DNA from: Candidatus Pacearchaeota archaeon
Lineage (GTDB): Archaea > Nanobdellota > Nanobdellia > Pacearchaeales > GW2011-AR1
Assembly: GCA_018304145.1 (NCBI GenBank)
Contig: JAGVWU010000004.1
Coordinates: forward strand, 1 to 36,169
Direction: 5' to 3'
Length of the DNA stretch: 36,169 nt
Shown here: positions 19,297-28,907 of the stretch, piece after piece
Position numbering within the stretch: position 1 is the first letter of the stretch
Layout of the letters: every line of letters begins with the position of its first letter
Made by a program: the position numbers and the translations under genes
Notes under the pieces: generated by a model
What the model was told of the DNA's origin: nothing
Seen by the model: only the letters and a program-made list of their open reading frames with translations
Database searches by the model: none

Positions 19297-19454
19297 TTAA
19301 TTAAAAAAACATGACTTTAAATACTCAAATATTTTAAAAGAAATATTGAATATTAATAGATTTGATGCTATTTTTATTTGATTTTAGACAAAATGCCAAA
19401 AATAAACATTAAGGTTTTGTATTTCGAAAAAGAGATATCTCCTGCAGAATTTAT

Positions 19455-21065
19455 ATGAAAATATTAATGATTGTTCCAAAATATAGCTTGACAAATTATA
19501 AATTCTATAAATACTTTTTTCCATTAGGATTAACCTATATTTCAGCTGTTATAAAAAAAGCAGGTTATGATATAGATTATTTAAATCTAAACCATCTTGA
19601 AGGAAAAATAGAGGATTTAGTAAAATCAAAATTAGACTCCAAAAACTATGATATAGTCTGTACAGGATACATAGCAATTGGTTATGCAATTATTGAAAAA
19701 ATTATTAATTCTGTAAAAAAACACGAATCTAAACCTAAAATAATACTTGGGGGGGCAATAATAACCACTGAAACGCAGCTGATATTTGATTCATTAAAAC
19801 CTGATTATGGAGTTTTAAGAGAAGGAGAAATAACAATAATAGAATTATTAAAATGTATAGAGAAAAAAGGAGATTTGAAAAAAGTCGATGGAATTTGCTA
19901 TAAGGATGAAAATGGCCAATTGATTATTACCAAACCAAGAGCGCTTATAAAAAACTTAGACTCGATTCCGTTTCCAGATTTAGATGGATTGGGTTTTAAA
20001 GAATATTTAGACAATCAATCTTGTGCCTGGGATAATGGTAGTTTTACTCTTCTAGATTATCCAAGACACTATCAAATCCTTTGTAGCAGGGGGTGCGCAT
20101 ATAATTGTACTTTCTGTTACCATATTCTAGAAAAATACAGGTTAAGAACCTTGGATAATGTCTTTGAAGAAATAGAATTAGTTACTAAAAAGTATAATAT
20201 AAACAGTTTATATATTGAAGATGATTTATTTTCAGCTAACAGGGAAAGGCTATTAGACTTTTGTAAAAGAATTAAGGAGTTAAATAAAAAAATAGGATAT
20301 GAAATAATCTGGGTTTGTAGCTTGTCTGTTAATAATGTAGATGATGAATTGTTAAGAATTTTAAAAGATTCTGGATGTAAAGTTGTTGGATATGGATTTG
20401 AAAGTTACAGTCCTATAGTTTTAAAAAGCATGAAAAAACCAATAACTCCAGAGCAGATTAATGACGGTTTTTATAAAACAATAGGTGCTGGAATAGCTGT
20501 TCAGGCAAATTTTATTTTTGGAGACACTGCTGAAACAAAAGAAACTGCTAGAGAAACAATCGATTGGTGGAAAAAAAATGCAAATGGGCAGGTTTCATTG
20601 GAATTTATTCAGCCATATCCTGGAAGTGAAATGTATAATCGTTGTGTGAGGAAGGGTATAATTAAAGATAGGTTAGATTTTATAAAAAATAAATTACCTT
20701 TTGTAAATTGGTTAAATATGACTGATAATATGACTGATGAAGAAATCATAAAACTTAAAAATGAAATATTGGAATTAAGAAAAGATTATGCCTATTCCAT
20801 ACCTTCTAAGATTAAAAAATTTAAAAGAAATGTATATGATATAAATGTTAAATGCCCTTTTTGCAAGGAAATAATTACTTATAAAAATTGTTATATTGAA
20901 AATAGACTTCGCTACACTTTTTTTGTAGTCTGCAGAAAATGCCCCCATAGATTCTTTATTTTTAGTCCTCTTAAAAAAATCCAAGTTGATAATTATACGA
21001 AAATACAGGTTATAAATAAAAGTTATATCAGATTAAGAGATAAAATTTTAAAGAAATTTTTGTAA
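19455..21065 (+). CDS. B12-binding radical SAM protein with C-terminal zinc-ribbon-like Cys pairs
   Basis: FFPLGLTYISAVIKKAGYDIDYLNLNH; IILGGAIITTETQLI; CSRGCAYNCTFCYHILEKYRLRTLDNVFEEIELV; IEDDLFSANRERLLDFC; C-term VKCPFCKEIITY...VVCRKCPHRFF. Confidence 0.92.
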   Translation: MKILMIVPKYSLTNYKFYKYFFPLGLTYISAVIKKAGYDIDYLNLNHLEGKIEDLVKSKLDSKNYDIVCTGYIAIGYAIIEKIINSVKKHESKPKIILGGAIITTETQLIFDSLKPDYGVLREGEITIIELLKCIEKKGDLKKVDGICYKDENGQLIITKPRALIKNLDSIPFPDLDGLGFKEYLDNQSCAWDNGSFTLLDYPRHYQILCSRGCAYNCTFCYHILEKYRLRTLDNVFEEIELVTKKYNINSLYIEDDLFSANRERLLDFCKRIKELNKKIGYEIIWVCSLSVNNVDDELLRILKDSGCKVVGYGFESYSPIVLKSMKKPITPEQINDGFYKTIGAGIAVQANFIFGDTAETKETARETIDWWKKNANGQVSLEFIQPYPGSEMYNRCVRKGIIKDRLDFIKNKLPFVNWLNMTDNMTDEEIIKLKNEILELRKDYAYSIPSKIKKFKRNVYDINVKCPFCKEIITYKNCYIENRLRYTFFVVCRKCPHRFFIFSPLKKIQVDNYTKIQVINKSYIRLRDKILKKFL

Positions 21066-21089
21066 GGTAAGCTAATTGCTATATCAAAA

Positions 21090-22289
21090 TTAATAATTTT
21101 TTTGTTCTATTACTTTTTCTATAAATTCTCTAATTCTTGGAAAGTTTTTATCAATATTGAAATCCTGCCTTGCTAGAATGATTTTTTTTTCAGCTTCCTT
21201 ATAATCTAATTTTAAAATTTTTTTCCTTATTTCTTTGATATCTTTTTTAAAACCTAGCTGATTTATTTTATATTTTCTCAAAATAGAATCTACATAAAGA
21301 GATTCTTTACTGTAAATTATTGGAAGTCCCGCCTCAAGATAACTGGAAATCTTATTTCCTATATGATATTTAATTTCAGGTATTCTTAATTTAGTTCCGA
21401 ACCAGAAAGAATAGTCATATTTTGATATTTCTTTTATTATTTCTTTAGGTCCAAGTGGTTGATGAATGTGAAAGTATTTGCTTTTCATAAATTTTAAGAA
21501 AAATTCTTTAAAATAACCTTCTGCTTGATTTTGAGGTATGTGCTTTGCCTGAAAATATGCATGAAGATGCAATTTTTGATTTAAAAAGTCATCCAAAAGA
21601 TTCATGGTTCTTTCATAAGCCTCTTTATCATTAAACAAAAACCCCAAATAAGCTATATGTATCTCTTTATCAGACTTAGAAAGCTTATTTTTATTTATTG
21701 GAGAAAAAAATTCATCAGAGCAATAGGCTGAAAAATTCAACTGAAATTTTGGAAGTTTTATATCTGTATAATTAAAAAATTCAAGTTCGTTTGGAGCCCC
21801 TTTATGAATTATTCCATCTGAATTTTCCAAACAATATCTTTCTGCATTCAGCTCAAATTCCTTTACTCCATCTTCCAATGCCTCTTTTCTTGAATTATAA
21901 AACTGGGACAAAATGTCATATGGAAAATAGATAAATGGGTATTTTTTAAAAAAATACTTGTGAACAAGTTTTAACTGCCAATTTGCCCCAGAAATGCCTA
22001 TTACTGCAGAAGGTTTCAGCATTTTTATTTTTATTAAAAATTTAAGGAAGCTAAAACCTCTTTTTGTAAAATAATTAAAAGTTTTTTTATTGGGTTTAAA
22101 AAATCTAAAGTTAGATATAATAATATCGTTAAAGGCATCTTTATAAAAATCCGAATCAAAAGCTTCTTTTTCACACATAGCTATAAGAATAGTTTTATAG
22201 CCATTTTTATTAAAAGCTTTGGCTATTTTATAAGTCAAAATGCTTGGGGGCGATGCAGAATAAAAAATTAGCGGCTCTCTTGCTTTCAT
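21090..22289 (-). CDS. Glycosyltransferase, probable GT-B fold
   Basis: 399 aa. N-term PLIFYSASPPSILTYKIAKAFNKNGYKTILIA; IIKEISKYDYSFWFGTKLR...YHIGNKISSYLEAGLPIIYSKE in the donor-binding position. Confidence 0.65.
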   Translation of the reverse strand: MKAREPLIFYSASPPSILTYKIAKAFNKNGYKTILIAMCEKEAFDSDFYKDAFNDIIISNFRFFKPNKKTFNYFTKRGFSFLKFLIKIKMLKPSAVIGISGANWQLKLVHKYFFKKYPFIYFPYDILSQFYNSRKEALEDGVKEFELNAERYCLENSDGIIHKGAPNELEFFNYTDIKLPKFQLNFSAYCSDEFFSPINKNKLSKSDKEIHIAYLGFLFNDKEAYERTMNLLDDFLNQKLHLHAYFQAKHIPQNQAEGYFKEFFLKFMKSKYFHIHQPLGPKEIIKEISKYDYSFWFGTKLRIPEIKYHIGNKISSYLEAGLPIIYSKESLYVDSILRKYKINQLGFKKDIKEIRKKILKLDYKEAEKKIILARQDFNIDKNFPRIREFIEKVIEQKNY

Positions 22290-22290
22290 T

Positions 22291-23976
22291 TTAATTGGGT
22301 TTGTTTATTGTTTGAAAACTATTCATTTTCTTTCTTTTGTCCTTATCTTTAAGAATGTCAATTATAGCCTTTAATATGAATTTTTTACCTTTGATTATCT
22401 CTAAAAGCAATGCATAGATATATGGTTTAAAAAATATTTTCCCCTGGTTCTTTAAAGAAAATAACTGTGATAAAAAAATGAATCCATAAGCTATTTTCAT
22501 GTCATTATATTTTTTAAGTGATATTTTATTAATTCTTATTAAGGGCAGGGAAATGAAAACAGTATTATGCTCTTGAATAAAATCTATTTGTTCATTATTC
22601 AACATAATATTTTTTAATTTTTTAAAATTTTCAAAAAGATATTCTTTGGTTATCATTAATTGATTTATATTTAAAAGCTGGATGAAATCTTCTTTTGAAA
22701 GCTTCCTAAATGCAAATTCTCCAAGAAAAAGCAGATAATCTCCTAAAAATTTATTATGGATATAATAGCTACAGCAACTTATAGGTTTTTTGGACTTTTC
22801 CAAAGAAAGGGCTTGAAAATACTCCCTATATTTTAAATCGTTTGATTGTCCTTTTGAAAAATAAACATAATCAAAATTCTGTATTTCTTCTTTTAATTTT
22901 TCAGGTTCTTTTTTAAAATCGCCAATTTTTAATTCAATTACCTTTTTTTCAACCTTAGGCAATTCCTGATGATATTTGGGATTTTTTTTCTTTTTAAGTT
23001 CTATAAAAATTTTTCTAAAGTCTTCATCCAGACTGTAATTATTTATGGTTCTTTTTTGAGCTGCTCTTGCAATAGTTTCTCTTTCTTTTTCATGTTTTAA
23101 ATAATATTTTATTTTATTTAGAAGTTCTTCCTTGTCTTTGAACATTACAATTTCCCTGTTTTCTTTGAATAAATCCAGAAAACTTTTTGAGTATTCTGTC
23201 AGTGTAAAGGAACCGCAACTACTGCATTCAAAAAATTTTGCCTTTATATGAGGCGCTCCAAAATTATTTTTAGTAAGACAAAGATTAATTTTACTCTGGT
23301 TTATTACTTTTACAATATTTTCAGAATCCAGAGCTCCAAAATAAATGTCTTTAAATTCAGGGAAACGATTCCATCCCCATCCAAATAGTCTAATGTTAAC
23401 TCCATTATCTTTCAGAAACTTTATTGTTTCGTACCTTCCAGAGCTTTCAGTTCCTGGAGCCCCTATAAAAGTAACATCGTAAATTTTTTCAGTATTTAAC
23501 TTTCTGAAAAAACTAGAATCTATTCCTATGCAAAAGAAAACATTATTTGCCCCCTCTTCTCTATATTTTTTAAGGAATTTCCACTGACCCACCAATCCAT
23601 AGTCCATAATTCTAATCATATATCTTGAAAAATTTTCAAAACCTATGTCATCATCTCCAAAATAAAGAAATGTTTTAGATTTTTTAGATATCTCTTTAAT
23701 TTTAAAAAGGGTTTCCATATAAAATTCGTCAGAATTAAACAAGAAAATTATTAAATCTGGCTGTTCTTTTTCAACCAAATCAAGAAACATCTTATTCATG
23801 GTTTCCTTTCCATAAAAAAGATAATTCCATTTGAAATCAAAATTAAGTAAAGTTTTACATCTTTTTTTAAGAGGCAAAAACCAGTTTTGATAAGGATAAT
23901 AATACTTGTTCAGGCTTTCTACAAAAAGTATTTTTTCAACTTTACCATCTCTAATTTCCATAAATTTGAACAACAA
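22291..23976 (-). CDS. CgeB-like glycosyltransferase with additional C-terminal domain
   Basis: EQPDLIIFLFNSDEFYMETLFKIKEIS, FGDDDIGFENFSRYM, VTFIGAPGTESSGRYETIKFLKDNGVNIRLFGWGW, IKAKFFECSSCGSFTLTEYSKSFLDLF; about 200-aa uncharacterised C-terminus. Confidence 0.75.
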   Translation of the reverse strand: MLFKFMEIRDGKVEKILFVESLNKYYYPYQNWFLPLKKRCKTLLNFDFKWNYLFYGKETMNKMFLDLVEKEQPDLIIFLFNSDEFYMETLFKIKEISKKSKTFLYFGDDDIGFENFSRYMIRIMDYGLVGQWKFLKKYREEGANNVFFCIGIDSSFFRKLNTEKIYDVTFIGAPGTESSGRYETIKFLKDNGVNIRLFGWGWNRFPEFKDIYFGALDSENIVKVINQSKINLCLTKNNFGAPHIKAKFFECSSCGSFTLTEYSKSFLDLFKENREIVMFKDKEELLNKIKYYLKHEKERETIARAAQKRTINNYSLDEDFRKIFIELKKKKNPKYHQELPKVEKKVIELKIGDFKKEPEKLKEEIQNFDYVYFSKGQSNDLKYREYFQALSLEKSKKPISCCSYYIHNKFLGDYLLFLGEFAFRKLSKEDFIQLLNINQLMITKEYLFENFKKLKNIMLNNEQIDFIQEHNTVFISLPLIRINKISLKKYNDMKIAYGFIFLSQLFSLKNQGKIFFKPYIYALLLEIIKGKKFILKAIIDILKDKDKRKKMNSFQTINKPN

Positions 23977-24124
23977 AATTGTTTTTAAAAAGATATAGAT
24001 AGTAGATTATAGACTTATAAACCTAAAGAGGTATGCTGAAAAAAATAATGCAAAGGTAGTGTATAAATCTTTTTAAACTATTAATTCTAAAGATACTTAA
24101 ACTTTAAAGATGTAAAAAAATAAA

Positions 24125-26140
24125 ATGAAAACTGAGATAGTTCTAGCAGACTTAAGTCATAAAGAAAAAGATAAACACCTCTTCATCTCAATGCCCTTGG
24201 GAATCTCTTATGTTGCAAGTTATGCAAAAAAATATCTTGGAGATAAAATAGACCTTAAACTTTTTAGAGACTCAGATAAATTAATAAAATATCTGGAAAT
24301 AAAAACTCCAAAAATTCTTGGTTTTTCCAATTGTTCTTGGAACTTAGACCTGTCCTATCAAATTTCAAGAAAAGTAAAAGAAAAATTTCCAGACACAATT
24401 ATTGTTTTTGGAGGAACTAATTATCCTTTGGAATTGTTTAAGCAGGAAAAATTCTTAAAATCCCATCCTGCTATTGATTTTTATATAATAAGTGAAGGGG
24501 AATTAGCTTTCCTTCAACTGCTTAATGAGCTTGAAAAATTTAATTTTGATTTAGATTCTTTAAAAAATAACCTAGTAAAAATAGGAAATTGCCATTACAT
24601 TATTAATAATCAAATGATAACAGGAGAGAATCTTCCTAGAATAGAAAATCTTGATGAAATACCATCCCCTTATTTATCTGGATTAATGGATGAATTCTTC
24701 AGTGATTTTGCCAAACCTTTGATGCAAACTACAAGGGGCTGTCCTTTTCAGTGCAGCTACTGCCTTGAAGGAAATCAATATTTTAATAGAATCTCTAGAT
24801 TTTCCCATGATCGAATAAAAAAAGAAATAGAATATATTGCAAAAAAAGCAGAAACTCATACATTGATGTTTTCTGACTCTAATTTTGGGATGTATGAATT
24901 TGATATAGAAACATGCAAGATGGTTGACGAAATCAAAAAAAAATTTTCCTGGCCAAGGTATCTTGAGGCAAATTTAGGAAAAAATAAGAAAACAGTTCTA
25001 GAAGCTATAAATATATTAGGAGATAGTGTAACTGTAGGGGTTCCTGTGCAATCTACGGATGAAATAGTCTTAAATAATATCAATAGAAGAAATATTTCAA
25101 TGGAACTTATAAGTGATTTTATAAAATCAAGTGATTCTGCAGGAGCAAATAGCTTCTCGGAAGTAATAATCGGACTTCCTGGAGATAATTTTGAGAAACA
25201 TGCTAAATCAATGTATAAAATGATTGATCTTGGGGTAAATGTAGTAAGAGCTCATCAATTGGTGATGATTCCATGTTCGCAAATTTCAACAGAAGCTTCT
25301 AGAGAAAAATATAAGATAGTTTCAAGATTCAGGCTTCAACCAAGAAGATTTTTGAATATGTATATTTATGGGGAAAAATTTCCAGTTGCAGAGATAGATG
25401 AAATCTGTGTTTCCAATGAAACCATGTCTTTTAATGAGTATCTTGACTGCAGGTATTTTGATTTAACTGTTGAACTATTTTATAATAATGGTATTTTTAA
25501 AGAACTTATAAGTTTCCTGAAACAAAAAAATATTTTACCTTCGAAATTTATAGAACTAATAAATAAAAAAATACCATTTAGCGATATTAAGGATTTATAT
25601 CAGGATTATATAAAAGAGAACAAGGAAAGTTTATGGGAAGATAGGGATGAGCTTGAAAATCTTATTAAAAAACCAAGGATTATAGAGGAATATCAAGAAA
25701 AAGAGTTGCGAAATAATGAACAGTTCAAATACAGAGCAATTGGATTGTTCCATAAAATAAAAGAATTGCATGATATTGCATTTTCTTCTGCTAATGAATT
25801 ATTGGGGGCAAATGGAAATTATAATGAAGATGAAAAAATATATATTCAAGAGCTAAATATTTTTAGTTTGCTTAGAAAAGTCTATCTTATTTCAATTGAT
25901 AGAGCTGAAATAAGGGATTTTACTTTTGATTTTGTAAAATTATTAAAAAAAGATTTTAAAATTAACCCTCTTGACCCTGAATTAAGAGCTAATATTAAAC
26001 TCCAATTCTTTCATACTCCAGAACAAAAAGAGCTTATTTTAAGTTATATAAAACAATTTGGAACAAGTATAAATGCCTTAGGGCAGATATTGAGTTCTAG
26101 TTACTTTAACAGATTTTATAGGGAACCTAAACAGGTTTAA
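24125..26140 (+). CDS. B12-binding radical SAM protein (paralogue of 12100..14118)
   Basis: ILGFSNCSWNLDLSYQISRKVKEKFPDTIIVFGGTNYP; QTTRGCPFQCSYCLEGNQYFNRI; MFSDSNFGMYEFDIETC; EVIIGLPGDNFEKHAKSMY. Confidence 0.9.
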   Translation: MKTEIVLADLSHKEKDKHLFISMPLGISYVASYAKKYLGDKIDLKLFRDSDKLIKYLEIKTPKILGFSNCSWNLDLSYQISRKVKEKFPDTIIVFGGTNYPLELFKQEKFLKSHPAIDFYIISEGELAFLQLLNELEKFNFDLDSLKNNLVKIGNCHYIINNQMITGENLPRIENLDEIPSPYLSGLMDEFFSDFAKPLMQTTRGCPFQCSYCLEGNQYFNRISRFSHDRIKKEIEYIAKKAETHTLMFSDSNFGMYEFDIETCKMVDEIKKKFSWPRYLEANLGKNKKTVLEAINILGDSVTVGVPVQSTDEIVLNNINRRNISMELISDFIKSSDSAGANSFSEVIIGLPGDNFEKHAKSMYKMIDLGVNVVRAHQLVMIPCSQISTEASREKYKIVSRFRLQPRRFLNMYIYGEKFPVAEIDEICVSNETMSFNEYLDCRYFDLTVELFYNNGIFKELISFLKQKNILPSKFIELINKKIPFSDIKDLYQDYIKENKESLWEDRDELENLIKKPRIIEEYQEKELRNNEQFKYRAIGLFHKIKELHDIAFSSANELLGANGNYNEDEKIYIQELNIFSLLRKVYLISIDRAEIRDFTFDFVKLLKKDFKINPLDPELRANIKLQFFHTPEQKELILSYIKQFGTSINALGQILSSSYFNRFYREPKQV

Positions 26141-26148
26141 AAAATAAA

Positions 26149-26769
26149 ATGAATAGCCATGAAACTTTTGTGATAAACAAATTTAAAGAAGTTGCAAAAC
26201 TAATACCTGCAAAATCAAAGATTCTTGATATTGGATGTAATGATGGCAAATTAAGAGATTTTCTTATTGATTGTGAATATTATGGATTAGATTTGAACAA
26301 GGAAATTATCAATAGTATGATTAAAAATAGAATTAAAGCTAAGCAAATAGATTTGAATAAAGACGAACTTCCTTTTAAGCAAGAAAGGTTTGAATACATA
26401 ACAATGCTCGATGTTTTGGAGCATATAGTAAATCCAGAAAAATTACTTATGGATTCCAAAAATCGGTTAAACGAAAATGGTAAAATGATTATAACTCTTC
26501 CGAATGACTATCATATTTTAAATAAAATACGATTCCTGCTAAATAAGCCACTGACAGAGAATCCCTTTGCACCCCATGGGCATTTGCATTATTTTTCAAT
26601 AAGAGATGGTGAAAGATTTTTAAAAAAAAATGGATTTAAAATAATTAAAAAAATCCCTATTCCTCCTGTTAAACCCTTTGTTATTCCTCAGTCAATAAAG
26701 AATTTTCTTGGAAAGAATTTTCCACAGACTTTTGCAAGGGATGTTTTGTATTTAATGGAAAGAAACTAA
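26149..26769 (+). CDS. Class I SAM-dependent methyltransferase
   Basis: KILDIGCNDGKLRDFL, YYGLDLNKEI, FEYITMLDVLEHIVNPEKLLMDSKNRLNENGKMIITLPN. Confidence 0.9.
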   Translation: MNSHETFVINKFKEVAKLIPAKSKILDIGCNDGKLRDFLIDCEYYGLDLNKEIINSMIKNRIKAKQIDLNKDELPFKQERFEYITMLDVLEHIVNPEKLLMDSKNRLNENGKMIITLPNDYHILNKIRFLLNKPLTENPFAPHGHLHYFSIRDGERFLKKNGFKIIKKIPIPPVKPFVIPQSIKNFLGKNFPQTFARDVLYLMERN

Positions 26770-27827
26770 ACCCTATTGCACCCATTACAAGCCAGAGGAG
26801 CCTTTCTTTCCCTAAGCAATTTTCTGTAAGATTGATAATTTTCTCCATTCCAAATCTTCCAAAAATCCTCCTTTAATATATTGCCAAAACAAGGTTTTCT
26901 ATAATTCAGAATTTTACAGCAGGGAGTTACATAGCCATTCCAGGTAATATAAATGCTTCTCCAGGGCCAAATACAACCAAAGGTTTTTTCTTCATCAAAT
27001 ATTATGGTTATACCATGATTTTTTGCAAGTATTTTTGCATTTCTTACAGCTTCTTTTATTTCATGATTTAATTCAGAAACTGATTCTTGTTTTGCATTGG
27101 GATTATATTTTTCAACATAATCTTGTTTCTCCTGCAAGCCCTGAAAAATTAGTTTTTTAACTCCTAGGTTGTTTGCTAAGGAAATAAATTCAGGCAGTTC
27201 CTTTATATTTTTTTTCATAATAACTATTGACAGGCTTAAAATTGTTTCTTTATTTCTTTTTTTTAGTTCAAGGTTAAGTTTCCTTATATTTTCTAAAACC
27301 TTCTCAAATTTAGCCCCTTTTCTTATCTTTTCATAATTTTTTTTATTTACAGAGTCTAAAGAAACAGCTATTTCTCCTATATTTGTATCACATATCTTAT
27401 CTATAATATTATTTGTTAAAAGAGTTCCATTCGAGCTTAGGTTTATTAAAATCCCCCTATTATTCGCGTATTCAATCATTTGAAAAATCTCTTTGTTAAG
27501 AAAAGGCTCTCCTTGTCCGGAAAGATGTATTTTAAAAAGGCAGTCTAATTTGTCCAATATTTTTTTAAAATCTTCAAAAGAAAGGCTTCCTATTGGAACT
27601 CCTATTTTTTCTCTTATGCACATCTCACAATCAAGATTGCATTCAGAAGTTGGTTCTATCTGGGCAACAACCGGCTTATTGTTTATTATTATTTTTCCTC
27701 GGTTATTAAGAAACTTTATTATATTAAACAAGATTTTAGACCTATTCTTAGAAGAGGTTTTAAAAAAAGTTTGATTGCTCCTGATTGCATCATAATATTT
27801 CCTTAATCTCATAACCTTGTAAGCCAT
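26766..27827 (-). CDS. Radical SAM protein with SPASM domain
   Basis: QIEPTSECNLDCEMCIREKIG (CxxxCxxC); HLSGQGEPFLNKEIFQMI; C-term FGCIWPWRSIYITWNGYVTPCCKILNYR...GNILKEDFWKIWNGENYQSYRKLL...CNGCNRV. Confidence 0.93.
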   Translation of the reverse strand: MAYKVMRLRKYYDAIRSNQTFFKTSSKNRSKILFNIIKFLNNRGKIIINNKPVVAQIEPTSECNLDCEMCIREKIGVPIGSLSFEDFKKILDKLDCLFKIHLSGQGEPFLNKEIFQMIEYANNRGILINLSSNGTLLTNNIIDKICDTNIGEIAVSLDSVNKKNYEKIRKGAKFEKVLENIRKLNLELKKRNKETILSLSIVIMKKNIKELPEFISLANNLGVKKLIFQGLQEKQDYVEKYNPNAKQESVSELNHEIKEAVRNAKILAKNHGITIIFDEEKTFGCIWPWRSIYITWNGYVTPCCKILNYRKPCFGNILKEDFWKIWNGENYQSYRKLLRERKAPLACNGCNRV

Positions 27828-27864
27828 AAGTTCTTATTATAAAACAGATATATAAAATTTGTTA

Positions 27865-28818
27865 TTAATCTTTTCCAGAAGTTCTTTTCTTTCCAGGAGT
27901 ATTTTTTTTGATTGGAGAATTTAAGAGATGAACAACCTTTTTTTTAAATCTAGGGGGCATTGGTTTTAATTCTGGATAAGCATAACTTGGATCAAGAATA
28001 TGAACATCAAACTTGTTTTCAATTAAATACTTATTTAAATGAGATTCATCATGCCATTTTGCCACATAATTCTTGCTTAAATCCTGGTCTATTCTTTTTT
28101 CAAGAATTTCCAATAATTTTAATAGGGATTCTCTCTGACCCCCCCAAAAGGCTCCAACACAATAGTCTGATAAATCATCATTATGGGATACTGATGCAGT
28201 TGATATTGGATTGAATTCAAATTCTCCTGGCTTATTTACATACGAATCATGTTTGACCGCAAATAGTGGTTTGTCATGGGAAAAGAATTCTTCCTCTTTT
28301 ACAGAAGAATTAACATACATGTCTGCATCTATGAAAATAATATGGGAATATTTTTTAAGCTTATTTTTTACCTTATTTATTATACGAAATCTAAGCAAAG
28401 TTGAGAAAGGCCATTTCTGATGCTCAGTTTTAATTATGATAACGTCTTTTTTATCTTTTAAAAAAGGAAAATCTATCATATCTGTAAATACGAAAAAGTC
28501 TTTTGGAGTTTTTTCAAGAAAATATTGTTTCAGTGTTTCATAATACCTTGGGAAAAATTCTATATATCTGCTGGTTCCTATAAATAAAATGGCAATTTTT
28601 GAAACCCGCTGTTTTTGTATTGGATTAATCTGAATACCTTTTCTTAGTTCTTTTAGCATAGCTTTTTTATCAATAGGATATTTACAGATATATGCAACCC
28701 TATATCCAAATATTTTAGTTATTATATTCCCAATATTTCTTGAAAGCCTGCTCATTTTTTGAGATAGGATAGTGCTGTTTAAAAATCCTTTGAGAAGTTT
28801 TAACCTATTTAAACTCAC
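27865..28818 (-). CDS. GT6-family (ABO histo-blood-group / alpha-1,3-Gal(NAc) transferase-like) glycosyltransferase
   Basis: KIAILFIGTSRYIEFFPRYYETLKQYFL...FFVFTD; HQKWPFSTLLRFRIINKVKNKLKKYSHIIFIDADMYV; YCVGAFWGGQRESLLKLLEIL...AKWHDESHLNKYLIENKFDVHILDPSYAYPE. AFxGG and WHDESHLNKYL are hallmark GT6 segments. Confidence 0.9.
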   Translation of the reverse strand: MSLNRLKLLKGFLNSTILSQKMSRLSRNIGNIITKIFGYRVAYICKYPIDKKAMLKELRKGIQINPIQKQRVSKIAILFIGTSRYIEFFPRYYETLKQYFLEKTPKDFFVFTDMIDFPFLKDKKDVIIIKTEHQKWPFSTLLRFRIINKVKNKLKKYSHIIFIDADMYVNSSVKEEEFFSHDKPLFAVKHDSYVNKPGEFEFNPISTASVSHNDDLSDYCVGAFWGGQRESLLKLLEILEKRIDQDLSKNYVAKWHDESHLNKYLIENKFDVHILDPSYAYPELKPMPPRFKKKVVHLLNSPIKKNTPGKKRTSGKD

Positions 28819-28907
28819 GGATTTGGAGTTTTTTAATCAATCAAAGTCCTAAAAAGGTTTAAAAACCTGCCTAATCTAGCTAAAAATACAAAAAATATTG
28901 ATATAAA

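Noticed and set aside
19328-19347. Inverted repeat AATATTT-TAAAAG-AAATATT in the gap before the 19455 gene
   Set aside because: Entirely A/T arms in an AT-rich gap; expected by chance and not distinctive.
27960-28420. Plus-strand ORFs opposite the GT6 gene
   Set aside because: The minus frame contains diagnostic GT6 motifs; the plus ORFs look non-coding.
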